Shown piece after piece: positions 46,977 to 54,726 of a stretch of 64,000 nucleotides of DNA. Source of the DNA: Verrucomicrobiia bacterium (GTDB lineage: Bacteria > Verrucomicrobiota > Verrucomicrobiia > Palsa-1439). Numbering within the stretch: position 1 is the stretch's first letter; each line of letters starts with the position of its first letter. The translations under genes and the position numbers were made by a program. The stretch is from positions 1 to 64,000 of the forward strand of contig JAJVHY010000003.1 in assembly GCA_022072455.1 (NCBI GenBank), written 5' to 3'. The notes beneath the pieces were generated by a model that saw nothing but the letters and a program-made list of their open reading frames with translations, was not told where the DNA came from and searched no databases.

Positions 46977-47675
46977 ATGCACCGCTTTTACCTGCCGAAC
47001 TTTCAACAACCGGCGCTCTCCACCGCCGAGACACATCACGCCACGCACGTCTTGCGGCTGAAATCCGGTGACATCGTCAACGTCTTCGACGGCCGCGGCC
47101 ACGAAGCCCAGTGTCGCTTCAATGAAGCCGGCAAGCTCACTATTCTACAACAGACCCAAACGCTGCCATTGCCGTGCCGGATTACGCTCGCCCAGGCCGT
47201 CCCGAAGAAAAACATGGATCTGATCGTCGAAAAAGCCACCGAACTTGGGGTGGCGACCATCATCCCGTTGCTCAGCGAACGCACCATTGTCCGCCTCGAT
47301 GAGAACGCCGGTAAGCTCGACCGCTGGCGCGAAATCGCCCTCGAATCCTGCAAACAATGCGGCAACAACTGGTTGCCGGTCATTGAGCCGCCCCGCAAGG
47401 TGCCGGCTTTTCTTGCCGGCACCGGCGCGTCCGATCTCAAACTCATCGCCTCACTCCAACCGGGCGCGCAACCGTTGAAGACCATCCTCGGTCCCACCCG
47501 GCCCCGGTCGGTCTTAATCCTCATCGGCCCCGAGGGGGATTTCACTCCTGCCGAGATTTCCTCGGCGAAAAATGCCGGCTGTCTGCCCTTGTCGCTCGGT
47601 CCGCTCGTGTTGCGCGCCGAAACTGCGGCAATTTACACGTTGAGTATTTTGCATCACGAACTCCAATTGGCTTGA
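46977..47675 (+). CDS. rsmE: 16S rRNA m3U1498 methyltransferase
   Basis: 232 aa SPOUT enzyme. An N-terminal PUA-like part (THHATHVLRLKSGDIVNVFDG) is followed by the trefoil-knot region with AVPKKNMDLIVEKATELGV, ILIGPEGDFTPAEISSAK and LSLGPLVLRAETAAIYTLSI, the family's SAM-binding motifs. It methylates N3 of U1498 in the small subunit. It is directly after dnaJ, as in many bacteria. Confidence 0.95.
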   Translation: MHRFYLPNFQQPALSTAETHHATHVLRLKSGDIVNVFDGRGHEAQCRFNEAGKLTILQQTQTLPLPCRITLAQAVPKKNMDLIVEKATELGVATIIPLLSERTIVRLDENAGKLDRWREIALESCKQCGNNWLPVIEPPRKVPAFLAGTGASDLKLIASLQPGAQPLKTILGPTRPRSVLILIGPEGDFTPAEISSAKNAGCLPLSLGPLVLRAETAAIYTLSILHHELQLA

Positions 47676-47725
47676 GTTACCGGCGGAGTTCGGCTACAAA
47701 ATCACCTGTCCGGAGGTCAGCGGTT

Positions 47726-48190
47726 ATGGACACCGTTCTCCAGCAGGTAAGTGCAGCGAGCTCACCCGCCAAGCTCGAATGTTTTCACGTTCTGGTGATT
47801 GACGATAACGAGATTGATCGCGAAATCATCATCCACCATCTCGGCAAAGCTTGGCCGTTTGAACGCGAGATGGCCACCGACACCGCCGCCAACGGCCACG
47901 AAGCCCTCGAACTCATGCGCACCAAACGTTTCGCGCTCATCGTCCTCGACTGGAAGCTGCCCGGCTTGGGCGGCGGCGATGTGTTGCGCGTGATGCGCAA
48001 GACCGGTATCCGCATTCCGGTCATCGTCATGTCTGGCCTGCACCGCGATCAGATCACCGAAAAGCTCGACGCCTTGGGGGCGGCCTTCCTCAACAAAGAT
48101 GACATGAGCGCGGACAACTTCCGCACCGCCATCGCCACCTCGCTGCAACTCCTCGGTGTCAAACGTCCCCTCACCGCGGCTGCGGTCTGA
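47726..48190 (+). CDS. Single-domain response regulator
   Basis: 154 aa receiver: FHVLVIDDNEIDREIIIHHL, phospho-Asp in ALIVLDWKLPGLGGGD, IPVIVMSGLH and Lys in AAFLNKDDMS. No output domain. The start at 47726 is taken because a GGAGG lies 11 bases upstream and the earlier frame lies in the rsmE end. Partner kinase unknown; it may be cotranscribed with rsmE. Confidence 0.88.
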   Translation: MDTVLQQVSAASSPAKLECFHVLVIDDNEIDREIIIHHLGKAWPFEREMATDTAANGHEALELMRTKRFALIVLDWKLPGLGGGDVLRVMRKTGIRIPVIVMSGLHRDQITEKLDALGAAFLNKDDMSADNFRTAIATSLQLLGVKRPLTAAAV

Positions 48191-48217
48191 CGCGGGCTGG
48201 GTGCCCCGCTGTTCCTG

Positions 48218-49597
48218 TCATTCGTAACGGAGCGCTTCGATGGGGTGATACCGGGAAGCCTTGAAAGCGGGGTAGAGACCGGCCAGCGCGCCGACGGTGG
48301 CTGAAAACAGGAAGCTAATCACCAACGACTGCGGCCGGACGATCGGCGTGAAATCAAACGGCGCGAGCAGCATCAACAATTTCACCAACCCAAACGCGCA
48401 CGCGAGACCGATCAGTCCGCCAATGATTCCAATGACAACGCTCTCGACCAGAATTTGAATGAAGATGTCGCGCTGCCGGGCGCCGACGGCTTTGCGGATG
48501 CCGATTTCACGGATTCGTTCGCTGATGGACGCGAGCATGATGTTCATGATACCGATGCCGCCCACCACCAATGAGATCGCCGCAATGAGCCCGCCGGTAT
48601 TGACCATGTTGGTGTTCTGCTCGCGGATCCGATCGGCGAAATTTTCCTGCGTGCTGAACCCAAAATCCTCGACGCCGTTGTGCGTTACCAACAGCGTATT
48701 GCGCACTTGCTGAATTGCCTCATTCAAGCGCGCCGGGTCGGTCACGCGCAGGTTCAATGCCGACAATTGCGTGTGGGCCGCGCCGTCCGTCTTCATGCCG
48801 GACTGGAAAACCGACTGCATTGTGGTCAGGGGGATGACAACGATGTTGTTTTTCCAATCAAACCAATTGCCGCTGCGATGCGTGCTGCCGGCGCGCACCA
48901 CCCGCCGTTCGAGATTGCGTTTCATGATGACGTCGGGCTGGCCAGCCACGCGTTTTTTCCGCGCCACTTCCGATTCGTAGAACCGCAACACGCCCACAAT
49001 TGTGAAAGTCTGGTCGTTGATCGCGATGGTTTCGCCCAGCGGAATGGCGGTCTCCGAAAACAACTCATCGCGGACACGGGTGCCGATGACGCAGACCCGC
49101 TGAAACCGTTCGAGGTCAAGATCGCTGATGAACCGGCCATGCTCCACCTCGTGCCGGTTGACTTCGAGAAACGCCTGTGTCGCCCCGGTTACTTGCATGG
49201 GCCGCCAAGTCTTATCCTTCGCGATCAGTCGGGGGCCGCGCAATTCCACCTCCGGCGAAATCAAATCAACCAACGGACAGCTCGCCCGAATCGCCGCCAC
49301 GTCGCGCAAGGTCCGTTTCGGCGACAAATCCGCAAGGTGTTCTTGACCGGAGGGTGGCTCCTGGTCGATCACCCCGACTTTTTCCAATCCGCCGATCTCA
49401 TAGAGCGCATTGTTCATCCCTTGGGTGACGCCGGCGACGAGCGCAAACATCCCGACGAGACTGCAGACACCAAGAATGATCCCGAGCATCGTCAGCGCCG
49501 AGCGAAACTTGTGCGCCGCGATTTCCTTCAGACCGACTTGGATGCCGAGCCAGAAATTCACGCCGCCAGTGTAGGCAAGCTGGCGCATTCTGACCAT
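48218..49597 (-). CDS. MacB-like ABC transporter permease
   Basis: 459 aa. One N-terminal helix, a large extracytoplasmic MacB domain (about 60-310), then three C-terminal helices (FtsX domain, TGGLIAAISLVVGGIGIMNIML onward) and the final block AGLYPAFKASRYHPIEALRYE, diagnostic of the MacB permease family. These systems export substrates or act mechanically on envelope partners. No ATPase or fusion protein gene is adjacent, so it must pair with one elsewhere. The start may be the ATG given or a GTG 12 codons later (before NFWLGIQVGLKE). Confidence 0.88.
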   Translation of the reverse strand: MVRMRQLAYTGGVNFWLGIQVGLKEIAAHKFRSALTMLGIILGVCSLVGMFALVAGVTQGMNNALYEIGGLEKVGVIDQEPPSGQEHLADLSPKRTLRDVAAIRASCPLVDLISPEVELRGPRLIAKDKTWRPMQVTGATQAFLEVNRHEVEHGRFISDLDLERFQRVCVIGTRVRDELFSETAIPLGETIAINDQTFTIVGVLRFYESEVARKKRVAGQPDVIMKRNLERRVVRAGSTHRSGNWFDWKNNIVVIPLTTMQSVFQSGMKTDGAAHTQLSALNLRVTDPARLNEAIQQVRNTLLVTHNGVEDFGFSTQENFADRIREQNTNMVNTGGLIAAISLVVGGIGIMNIMLASISERIREIGIRKAVGARQRDIFIQILVESVVIGIIGGLIGLACAFGLVKLLMLLAPFDFTPIVRPQSLVISFLFSATVGALAGLYPAFKASRYHPIEALRYE

Positions 49598-49656
49598 GCC
49601 GAAAAGCGGCAGGTTCCGATTTGCTTCTCCCCACTGGCCCCGGTATCTTCGCCGCC

Positions 49657-49842
49657 ATGCCGAAGAATCGTTTGCTCTACGCGGGGATTGTGGTGCTGGT
49701 CGCCACGGCGTTGGTGTGGGTGGGGGCCGAACTGGCCAAACGCATCGAATGGCTGCTGCCGTACACCGCCGTGATCGGGATCGTGTTGCTCGTGATTGGC
49801 GTCGCGCAGGAAATCAACCACAACCGCCGCGCAAAATCCTAA
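49657..49842 (+). CDS. Small two-helix membrane protein, 61 aa
   Basis: MPKNRLLYAGIVVLVATALV begins the first helix; a second runs through PYTAVIGIVLLVIGVA and a basic end NHNRRAKS follows. It is divergent from the MacB-like permease gene with about 60 bases between them. No family is recognised. The ATG at 49657 is preferred over an upstream frame because the N-terminus PKNR is a positively charged lead before the helix. Confidence 0.6.
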   Translation: MPKNRLLYAGIVVLVATALVWVGAELAKRIEWLLPYTAVIGIVLLVIGVAQEINHNRRAKS

Positions 49843-49879
49843 CCAAGCGGCGTCAAGCCACCGCACTCCACAGGTTTCG

Positions 49880-50620
49880 TTAACTCACCTGCCGGCAAAT
49901 AAAATCCGCGACTGGTGTGGGATCGGTCAGCCCATGCGGGTGATGCCCAACGCCCGGTTTGTGAATGACCGTGATCGCCCCGCCCAACTGCCGGTAGCGC
50001 TCTGCCACAATCGCCGTATTCTCCGCGACCGGCACCACCACATCCGCGTCCCCAACCACATGAATCAGCGGAATCCCGGCCCGCGCCAATGGTGCCAGCG
50101 AATCAATCGGATTGCCGGGATACGCCAACGCTTCCGCCTCGGACGCGAACTCATACCGGTGCAACAGCAACGCCCAATCCGCCGCGTTCCCCTTCTTCCC
50201 GGCCGGCCAACTCTTGAAATCGCACACCGGTGCGTCGCCATAAATCACCGCGACCTTCGCCGGATTCTCCGCCGCCCACCGGTACGCCGACAACCCGCCG
50301 CGACTGATCGCGATCAACGCCGCGCGCCGCGCCAGTCCCTGTGTGGTCAGCAAATCATAAAACGCATTGAATACCCGGAGCGCTGCGGGACTGCCGAAAT
50401 TGTTGTGCAAATCAAGATACACATGGTGAAACCCGCGCTCCAACAACGTCAGTGCCGCGCATTCCCGCGTAAAAAATTGCGGAAACTCCAGACACCACGA
50501 CCACGGTTGCCCCGGCGCGGCCGTGACCGGCTCCACCACCCACGCAGTCGTCTCCGCGAACGGAAACACATGCCGGCGAAAACCGTGCCAGTCGTCAATT
50601 GTGCCGGCCGGCCAAGTCAT
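49880..50620 (-). CDS. Alpha/beta hydrolase family protein
   Basis: 246 aa. The nucleophile elbow region reads ALIAISRGGLSAYRWA (Ser in SRGG), followed by AVIYGDAPVCDF, IHVVGDADVVVPVAE with the acid, and GVGHHPHGL with the catalytic His. It resembles hydrolases linked to carbohydrate utilisation in Verrucomicrobia. The start at 50620 overlaps the stop of the isomerase-like gene (ATGA), making it the last gene of a coupled run that begins at the antitoxin gene. Substrate unknown; an ester on a sugar is a guess from context. Confidence 0.8.
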   Translation of the reverse strand: MTWPAGTIDDWHGFRRHVFPFAETTAWVVEPVTAAPGQPWSWCLEFPQFFTRECAALTLLERGFHHVYLDLHNNFGSPAALRVFNAFYDLLTTQGLARRAALIAISRGGLSAYRWAAENPAKVAVIYGDAPVCDFKSWPAGKKGNAADWALLLHRYEFASEAEALAYPGNPIDSLAPLARAGIPLIHVVGDADVVVPVAENTAIVAERYRQLGGAITVIHKPGVGHHPHGLTDPTPVADFICRQVS

Positions 50621-51372
50621 CCTTGCCGCCACGCCTCGCGCACGAAATCCACCGCGCCCACAAATCCCGACCGGCCGGTGCGACTGGCTTCCTCGATGCA
50701 CAGCCAACCGGCGAAGCCCCGCCGCTTCAGAAAACTCAAACACTCCCGGATCGGTGCCGCTCCGGTGCCGATCACCACCGGCTCCAACTTCCCCCGGCGC
50801 GCCGTGTCGGCAATGTGAACCGTCACGACTTGATCCGCGACCTGCTCCAAAACCGGCAACGGATCATCGCCGTAGACCAGCGTGTTGGCGGTGTCGAAAT
50901 TGATCGCGATACCGGTCTCCTTGGCGATCTTCAGAAAAATATCGGTCGGATGACTGAAGTCCGGGTACTGCCACACACCGGGTTTGGAATGATTCTCAAA
51001 GACGAGCGTCACGTCTGTGGCGAAGTCCATGGCCTGCCGGAATGCGTCCACCACCCACCGCACATCACCCCCCGGATGCGCCTGTCCGGCCGTGATCCGC
51101 ACGTACTTCGCGCCGGCTTGTGCCGCCAGCGTCATGTCAGCACGAAACTTCTCCATCTCGCGGACGCGCTGCCCGGCATCGGGATGACTGAAGTCTGGAT
51201 ACGTCGTCACCATCACCACCGGCAATTCGTGGAAGAACTTCGGGTCGCGATTTCGCAGTTGGAGGATGCTGAGATCAAAGCCATCGAGGCCGAGTTCCTT
51301 CGCCAGCCGCGCCCAGTCTTCGAGCGGCGGATTCTCGCGAAACAACGACACCGGCAAGCAACTCAACTTCAT
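50617..51372 (-). CDS. Sugar phosphate isomerase/epimerase-like TIM barrel
   Basis: 251 aa AP-endonuclease-2/xylose-isomerase-like barrel. Metal ligands are suggested by LVFENHSKPGVW, AINFDTANTLVYG, VVTVHIADTAR and WLCIEEASRTG. Members isomerise or epimerise keto sugars or dehydrate inositols. It is translationally coupled on both sides (ATGA overlaps with the transaldolase-like gene upstream and the hydrolase downstream), so the three act in one pathway, probably breakdown of an uncommon sugar. Confidence 0.88.
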   Translation of the reverse strand: MKLSCLPVSLFRENPPLEDWARLAKELGLDGFDLSILQLRNRDPKFFHELPVVMVTTYPDFSHPDAGQRVREMEKFRADMTLAAQAGAKYVRITAGQAHPGGDVRWVVDAFRQAMDFATDVTLVFENHSKPGVWQYPDFSHPTDIFLKIAKETGIAINFDTANTLVYGDDPLPVLEQVADQVVTVHIADTARRGKLEPVVIGTGAAPIRECLSFLKRRGFAGWLCIEEASRTGRSGFVGAVDFVREAWRQG

Positions 51373-52322
51373 GGCCGGTACGCTTCGATCGGCTTCCAGC
51401 CGGTCTCGACGAATTGCGCCAACGTCCGCTGCGTCGCGCCGTACGCGAGAAACTCATCCGGCTTCAGCCCGTCCGGCTCGAAGGCGCGCCGAAAATCCGC
51501 CAGCGTCGCCAACCGCTCAATCACCTCTGCCGGCACCGCGCGTTGGATGCCCGGCTCCAGCGGTAAATTGGAAATCAGCGCCTGCACCTTCGGATGAATG
51601 GACATGACCAAGTCCGCCCCGGCCAATTCCGTCAAATGATACGTCCCGCGCAACGCCGCGATGCACAACCGCGTCGGATATCCGCGCTCCCGGTAAATTC
51701 CATAGGCGCGTTTCACAACTGCCAGTCCCGCTTGCCGGATGTCCGCTTCCGTTGCCGGCGATTTCGCATCCCTGGCCAAATCGCGCAAATAATCATCAAT
51801 CCGCCCGATCATGATCACCGCGAAACATTTCCCCGTTCCCCCGCCCGCCACCGCCCGGCGGTGCATTTCCGCAATCGCCACCGCTTGCGCCACTGAAAAG
51901 CTGACCGTCAACGTCACCGTGATACCGTTGGCAATGCAATCTTCCGCCACCGCCAACCCAGCTGCTGTCGCCGGCAATTTCACCGCGATGTTCGGCGCAA
52001 TCGCGTGCAGGTAATCCGCCATCGCTCGCATCGCCGCCCGGTCGCCCACCGCGACCGGACTGACTTGGGCGCAGACTGTTCCCGGAAATTTTGCAGCGAC
52101 AGACCGGACGACCGCGCCGGTAATCTGCAACGCGTTACCGGCTTCGAGTTGGTCGCGCCACAATTTCCCGCTGCTCCGCAACGCATCCGCGATCAACGGT
52201 GGATTCGTCGTCACGCCGGTCGCGCCATTTGCCAAAGCCCGCTCCAGTTCCACCGGATCGGCGGAGTCGTGCCACCACGCGGTCTTGGTCTGCGTCGTCA
52301 GCCATTGGAAGTAATCGTTCAT
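51369..52322 (-). CDS. Transaldolase-family protein
   Basis: 317 aa. TGVTTNPPLIADAL is the transaldolase strand, NIAVKLPATAAGLAV holds the Schiff-base Lys, and FAVIMIGRIDDYLRDLARDA is a later family block. It is longer than the small FSA type and diverged, so the aldol reaction is inferred. The ATG at 52322 overlaps the stop of the truncated toxin gene (ATGA), and the next gene overlaps its own stop. The frame upstream of 52322 belongs to the toxin region. Confidence 0.87.
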   Translation of the reverse strand: MNDYFQWLTTQTKTAWWHDSADPVELERALANGATGVTTNPPLIADALRSSGKLWRDQLEAGNALQITGAVVRSVAAKFPGTVCAQVSPVAVGDRAAMRAMADYLHAIAPNIAVKLPATAAGLAVAEDCIANGITVTLTVSFSVAQAVAIAEMHRRAVAGGGTGKCFAVIMIGRIDDYLRDLARDAKSPATEADIRQAGLAVVKRAYGIYRERGYPTRLCIAALRGTYHLTELAGADLVMSIHPKVQALISNLPLEPGIQRAVPAEVIERLATLADFRRAFEPDGLKPDEFLAYGATQRTLAQFVETGWKPIEAYRP

Positions 52323-52555
52323 GAATTGAACCTCGCACGCGTGTAGAAAATGCCGCAGGGGAACACACGGCTCAGGGCTCGATGGTAGTCGCGATAGACG
52401 ATTCGATGCACACCGGCGGTCAGGCGCAACCCCTCGATGTCCGCCCGCAGGCAACTGACAAAATAGTCGCCCAAACCGGCTTGCTGGGCCTCATAGAACA
52501 GGAAGCCGTCGTTGAGATCGTGGAGTGCGTCATCGGAAATCCGAATCCGGATCAT
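52319..52555 (-). CDS. RelE/ParE-type toxin, shortened C-terminus
   Basis: 78 aa. The fold is recognisable: MIRIRISDDALHDLNDGFLF (first helix-strand) and LTAGVHRIVYRDYHRALSRV then FPCGIFYTRARFNS. In typical members the FPYxIYY strand is followed by about 20 residues with the last catalytic strand (DCRRDP-like), and here the chain ends almost at once. The stop overlaps the ATG of the transaldolase-like gene. It may be inactive. The ATG at 52555 overlaps the antitoxin stop (ATGA), the normal coupling in such pairs. Confidence 0.78.
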   Translation of the reverse strand: MIRIRISDDALHDLNDGFLFYEAQQAGLGDYFVSCLRADIEGLRLTAGVHRIVYRDYHRALSRVFPCGIFYTRARFNS

Positions 52556-52761
52556 GGTCTTCCGATTGTGGACTTGACCGCATCCCAATCGTGAAGTTTC
52601 GCGACGCCATTCTGAACGCGGGTGCGCCGCTCATCCAAAAGTTCCTTATGGGACGGCGTGATCTCCAGCCGCTCAAAATGCTCCCGCAAATCGTCCCACA
52701 GCGCCTCCATGATCCGCAGCTTCTCTTCGATCGGCAACTGATGAATCTCAGCGATGCTCAT
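52552..52761 (-). CDS. Antitoxin, addiction-module component (TIGR02574-like)
   Basis: 69 aa. IAEIHQLPIEEKLRIMEALW then DDLREH is the hallmark of this small family (the LP.EEKL.L.E.LW pattern), and the second half is charged (HKELLDERRTRVQNG). It neutralises the ParE/RelE-type toxin encoded directly after it. It is the first gene of the coupled run toxin, transaldolase, isomerase, hydrolase, so it may effectively set expression of the metabolic genes. Confidence 0.85.
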   Translation of the reverse strand: MSIAEIHQLPIEEKLRIMEALWDDLREHFERLEITPSHKELLDERRTRVQNGVAKLHDWDAVKSTIGRP

Positions 52762-53126
52762 AACAGCGAGACTCTACCGCGCCCAAGACAGCAACGCAAT
52801 TCCGTTCACCTGCTTACCCTCTCCAAGATGCGATCGAACACCTCGCGCACCACCGGCCCGCTGCCGCCGAAGTTCACGCTCCACCCGTGAGACGTGGTTT
52901 CGATCCGGCAAGTGTAGCGCTTCGATCCGTTCCGATCTGTGGCTGGACTGTGGGATTGACCAAGCCCGGGCCGCCGGCTCGTCCGCTCCAGGGTGGCCCG
53001 AGTCAGGAAAAGATTTCCACCAGCATGCAGTGGCTGGTGTCCGCCTCATGCCGCGGACTTTCCGTCTGGCCAGAGGCACTGCCGAGACGCGGAGCACGCG
53101 GAGAGTGACGGACCGGGGATACACGC
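52762..53126. other. Gene-poor stretch with coding debris
   Basis: 365 bases between the antitoxin start and the TPR gene end. A reverse-strand frame with GWSVNFGGSGPVVREVFDRI then LERV is open but lacks a start and a recognisable family; it looks like the 3-prime remnant of a lost gene. The stretch contains the left copy of the 26-base repeat (52810-52835) and a second short repeat (52956-52973). CGGAGCACGCGGAG at about 53094 resembles dispersed intergenic repeats. Confidence 0.5.
52810..52835. repeat. 26-base direct repeat, left copy
   Basis: 26 bases that match 54701-54726 at 25 positions (difference: T versus C at the fifth base). The two copies lie in direct orientation and bracket the lower-GC TPR gene. 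This copy is in gene debris; the other overlaps the last codons of the M81 peptidase gene. Confidence 0.85.
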
Positions 53127-54623
53127 CTAATTTTTAGGGGACAACTGAACCCTTGGTGGCTGGTCGGTCTTTTTTTTTGCCAAGTCGAGCCACGGCTGAG
53201 CTTGAGATTCAAGTGACGGCTTGATTGCAACCGCGGCTGTCAGGTCGACATACGCATCATTCCAGCGGTCAAGATGTGCATAGCAGATTCCTCGCACTAG
53301 GCGATATTCAGCAATTTTTGGAAACTTTTCGATGGGCCTAGCGCTGTCCTCAATAGCCCCAGTCCAATTCTCTTGATTCATTTTGCCAATGGCCCGGTTT
53401 GCATACGCAAGTAGACAGGGCAACCCGCAGTCGTTTCCTTCTATCTCGATCGCTTTGGTGCAATCTTGGATTCCTCCGGTCACATCTCCTTGCTTGATAC
53501 GTGCGAGTCCACGCGTCGCATACGGATCCGGCATGCGGGGATCAAGCTCAATGGCCTTATCACAGTCGGCAATAGCATCCTTGATCTTACCGAGGAAGAG
53601 TAGCGCACCCCCACGAGTGACGTATGCCGATACTAGCGTTGGATCAAGCTGAATAGCCGTAGAGCAATCCGCAATCGCGGCAATTTCATCCCTGTTAAGA
53701 TACTTAATAAATCCACGGTTAGCGTAAGACGTAGCAGGTACGCGGCTGAGTTCTATGCCTTTATTGCAGTCAGCGAGTGCAGCTTCCTTGTTGCCCAAAT
53801 ACGTGAAGGCTATCGATCTTTCGGTGTAAGCTTCCTCGTAGGCTGGATCGAGTCGAATCGCCTCTGAACAGTCATTGATCACGTTAGTCCACGACTCCGT
53901 TTTTTTGTAAGCCGCCGCTCGGTATCGGTAGGCAACGGCGAGGTCCTTTTCTTCAGCCGCCGCATTGGACAATGCGTTCTGAACAGCCCCCAATTTGCCT
54001 TTATCGATGTCAAAGGGAATTCGATTGCGACTGCTAGCCAGATGACCCAGCGTTACTTCGATTGCTTTAGTGTAGTCCGCAATAGCTCCATTCCAATCCT
54101 GTTGGTGAAGTCTTGCGAATCCTCGATAACGGTAATCGATGGCGGAGTTGGGATGATGCTCAATCACCTTGTCACAATCCTCAATCACGCCCTTCCAGTC
54201 GCCGGTATGTGTGCGGGCAACTTTACGAACCGCGTAAGCTGTTGTCTGGTTTGGGTGAAGTTCTATCGACTTATCGCAATCCGCGATGGCGACCGCCCAA
54301 TTCTCCACTTGATTATTAAGCTCGCCACGAAACCGATAGGCAGAAAAATGTTTTGAGTCTAAAGCAATCGCGGTATTGACGTCTTGCAGCGCTATTGCTG
54401 TCTTGCCGAGCTTGCCGTAACAGATTGCACGCCAGTAATAGGGTTCAGCATTCCTCTGAGCCCGTTTTGCGGCTTTCGTGAATATCGCGATTGCCTGATC
54501 GAGCTCCTCGTGATCCAGATGGTTTCGTCCCTGCTTAAGCAGTTCTCGAATGTCTGATCGGGGATACAGTGCCCAAGCGATCACCGCTAAGCCACAAAGC
54601 ATTAGTAGTCTTTTCGCTCGCAT
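53127..54623 (-). CDS. Exported TPR-repeat protein
   Basis: 498 aa. An N-terminal signal or anchor (RAKRLLMLCGLAVIAWALYP) is followed by about 12 tetratricopeptide repeats of 34 residues. Many repeats have the DCxKAIEL or DCSTAIQLDP core (e.g. AIADCDKAIELDPRMPDPYA), and they are notably Cys-rich at the DC position. A short basic end KKKTDQPPR closes it. It is a protein-protein scaffold on the outside of the membrane; partner unknown. The gene is visibly richer in A+T than its neighbours and sits between two copies of a 26-base repeat, which suggests it arrived as a unit. Confidence 0.88.
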   Translation of the reverse strand: MRAKRLLMLCGLAVIAWALYPRSDIRELLKQGRNHLDHEELDQAIAIFTKAAKRAQRNAEPYYWRAICYGKLGKTAIALQDVNTAIALDSKHFSAYRFRGELNNQVENWAVAIADCDKSIELHPNQTTAYAVRKVARTHTGDWKGVIEDCDKVIEHHPNSAIDYRYRGFARLHQQDWNGAIADYTKAIEVTLGHLASSRNRIPFDIDKGKLGAVQNALSNAAAEEKDLAVAYRYRAAAYKKTESWTNVINDCSEAIRLDPAYEEAYTERSIAFTYLGNKEAALADCNKGIELSRVPATSYANRGFIKYLNRDEIAAIADCSTAIQLDPTLVSAYVTRGGALLFLGKIKDAIADCDKAIELDPRMPDPYATRGLARIKQGDVTGGIQDCTKAIEIEGNDCGLPCLLAYANRAIGKMNQENWTGAIEDSARPIEKFPKIAEYRLVRGICYAHLDRWNDAYVDLTAAVAIKPSLESQAQPWLDLAKKKTDQPPRVQLSPKN

Positions 54624-54700
54624 TCCCAGCCAAGATACTGCCGCCGGCGTAGCCCAAATGCCAGCCGGAGTTTTCGTTCGACTTGACCCAGCCCGAGCCG

Positions 54701-54726
54701 CTGCCTACCCTCTCCAAGATGCGATC
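54701..54726. repeat. 26-base direct repeat, right copy
   Basis: Partner of 52810-52835 (25 of 26 identical). It contains the stop codon and last codons of the M81 peptidase gene. Immediately beside it, at 54683-54700, is an 18-base segment matching 52956-52973 at 16 positions. Confidence 0.85.
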
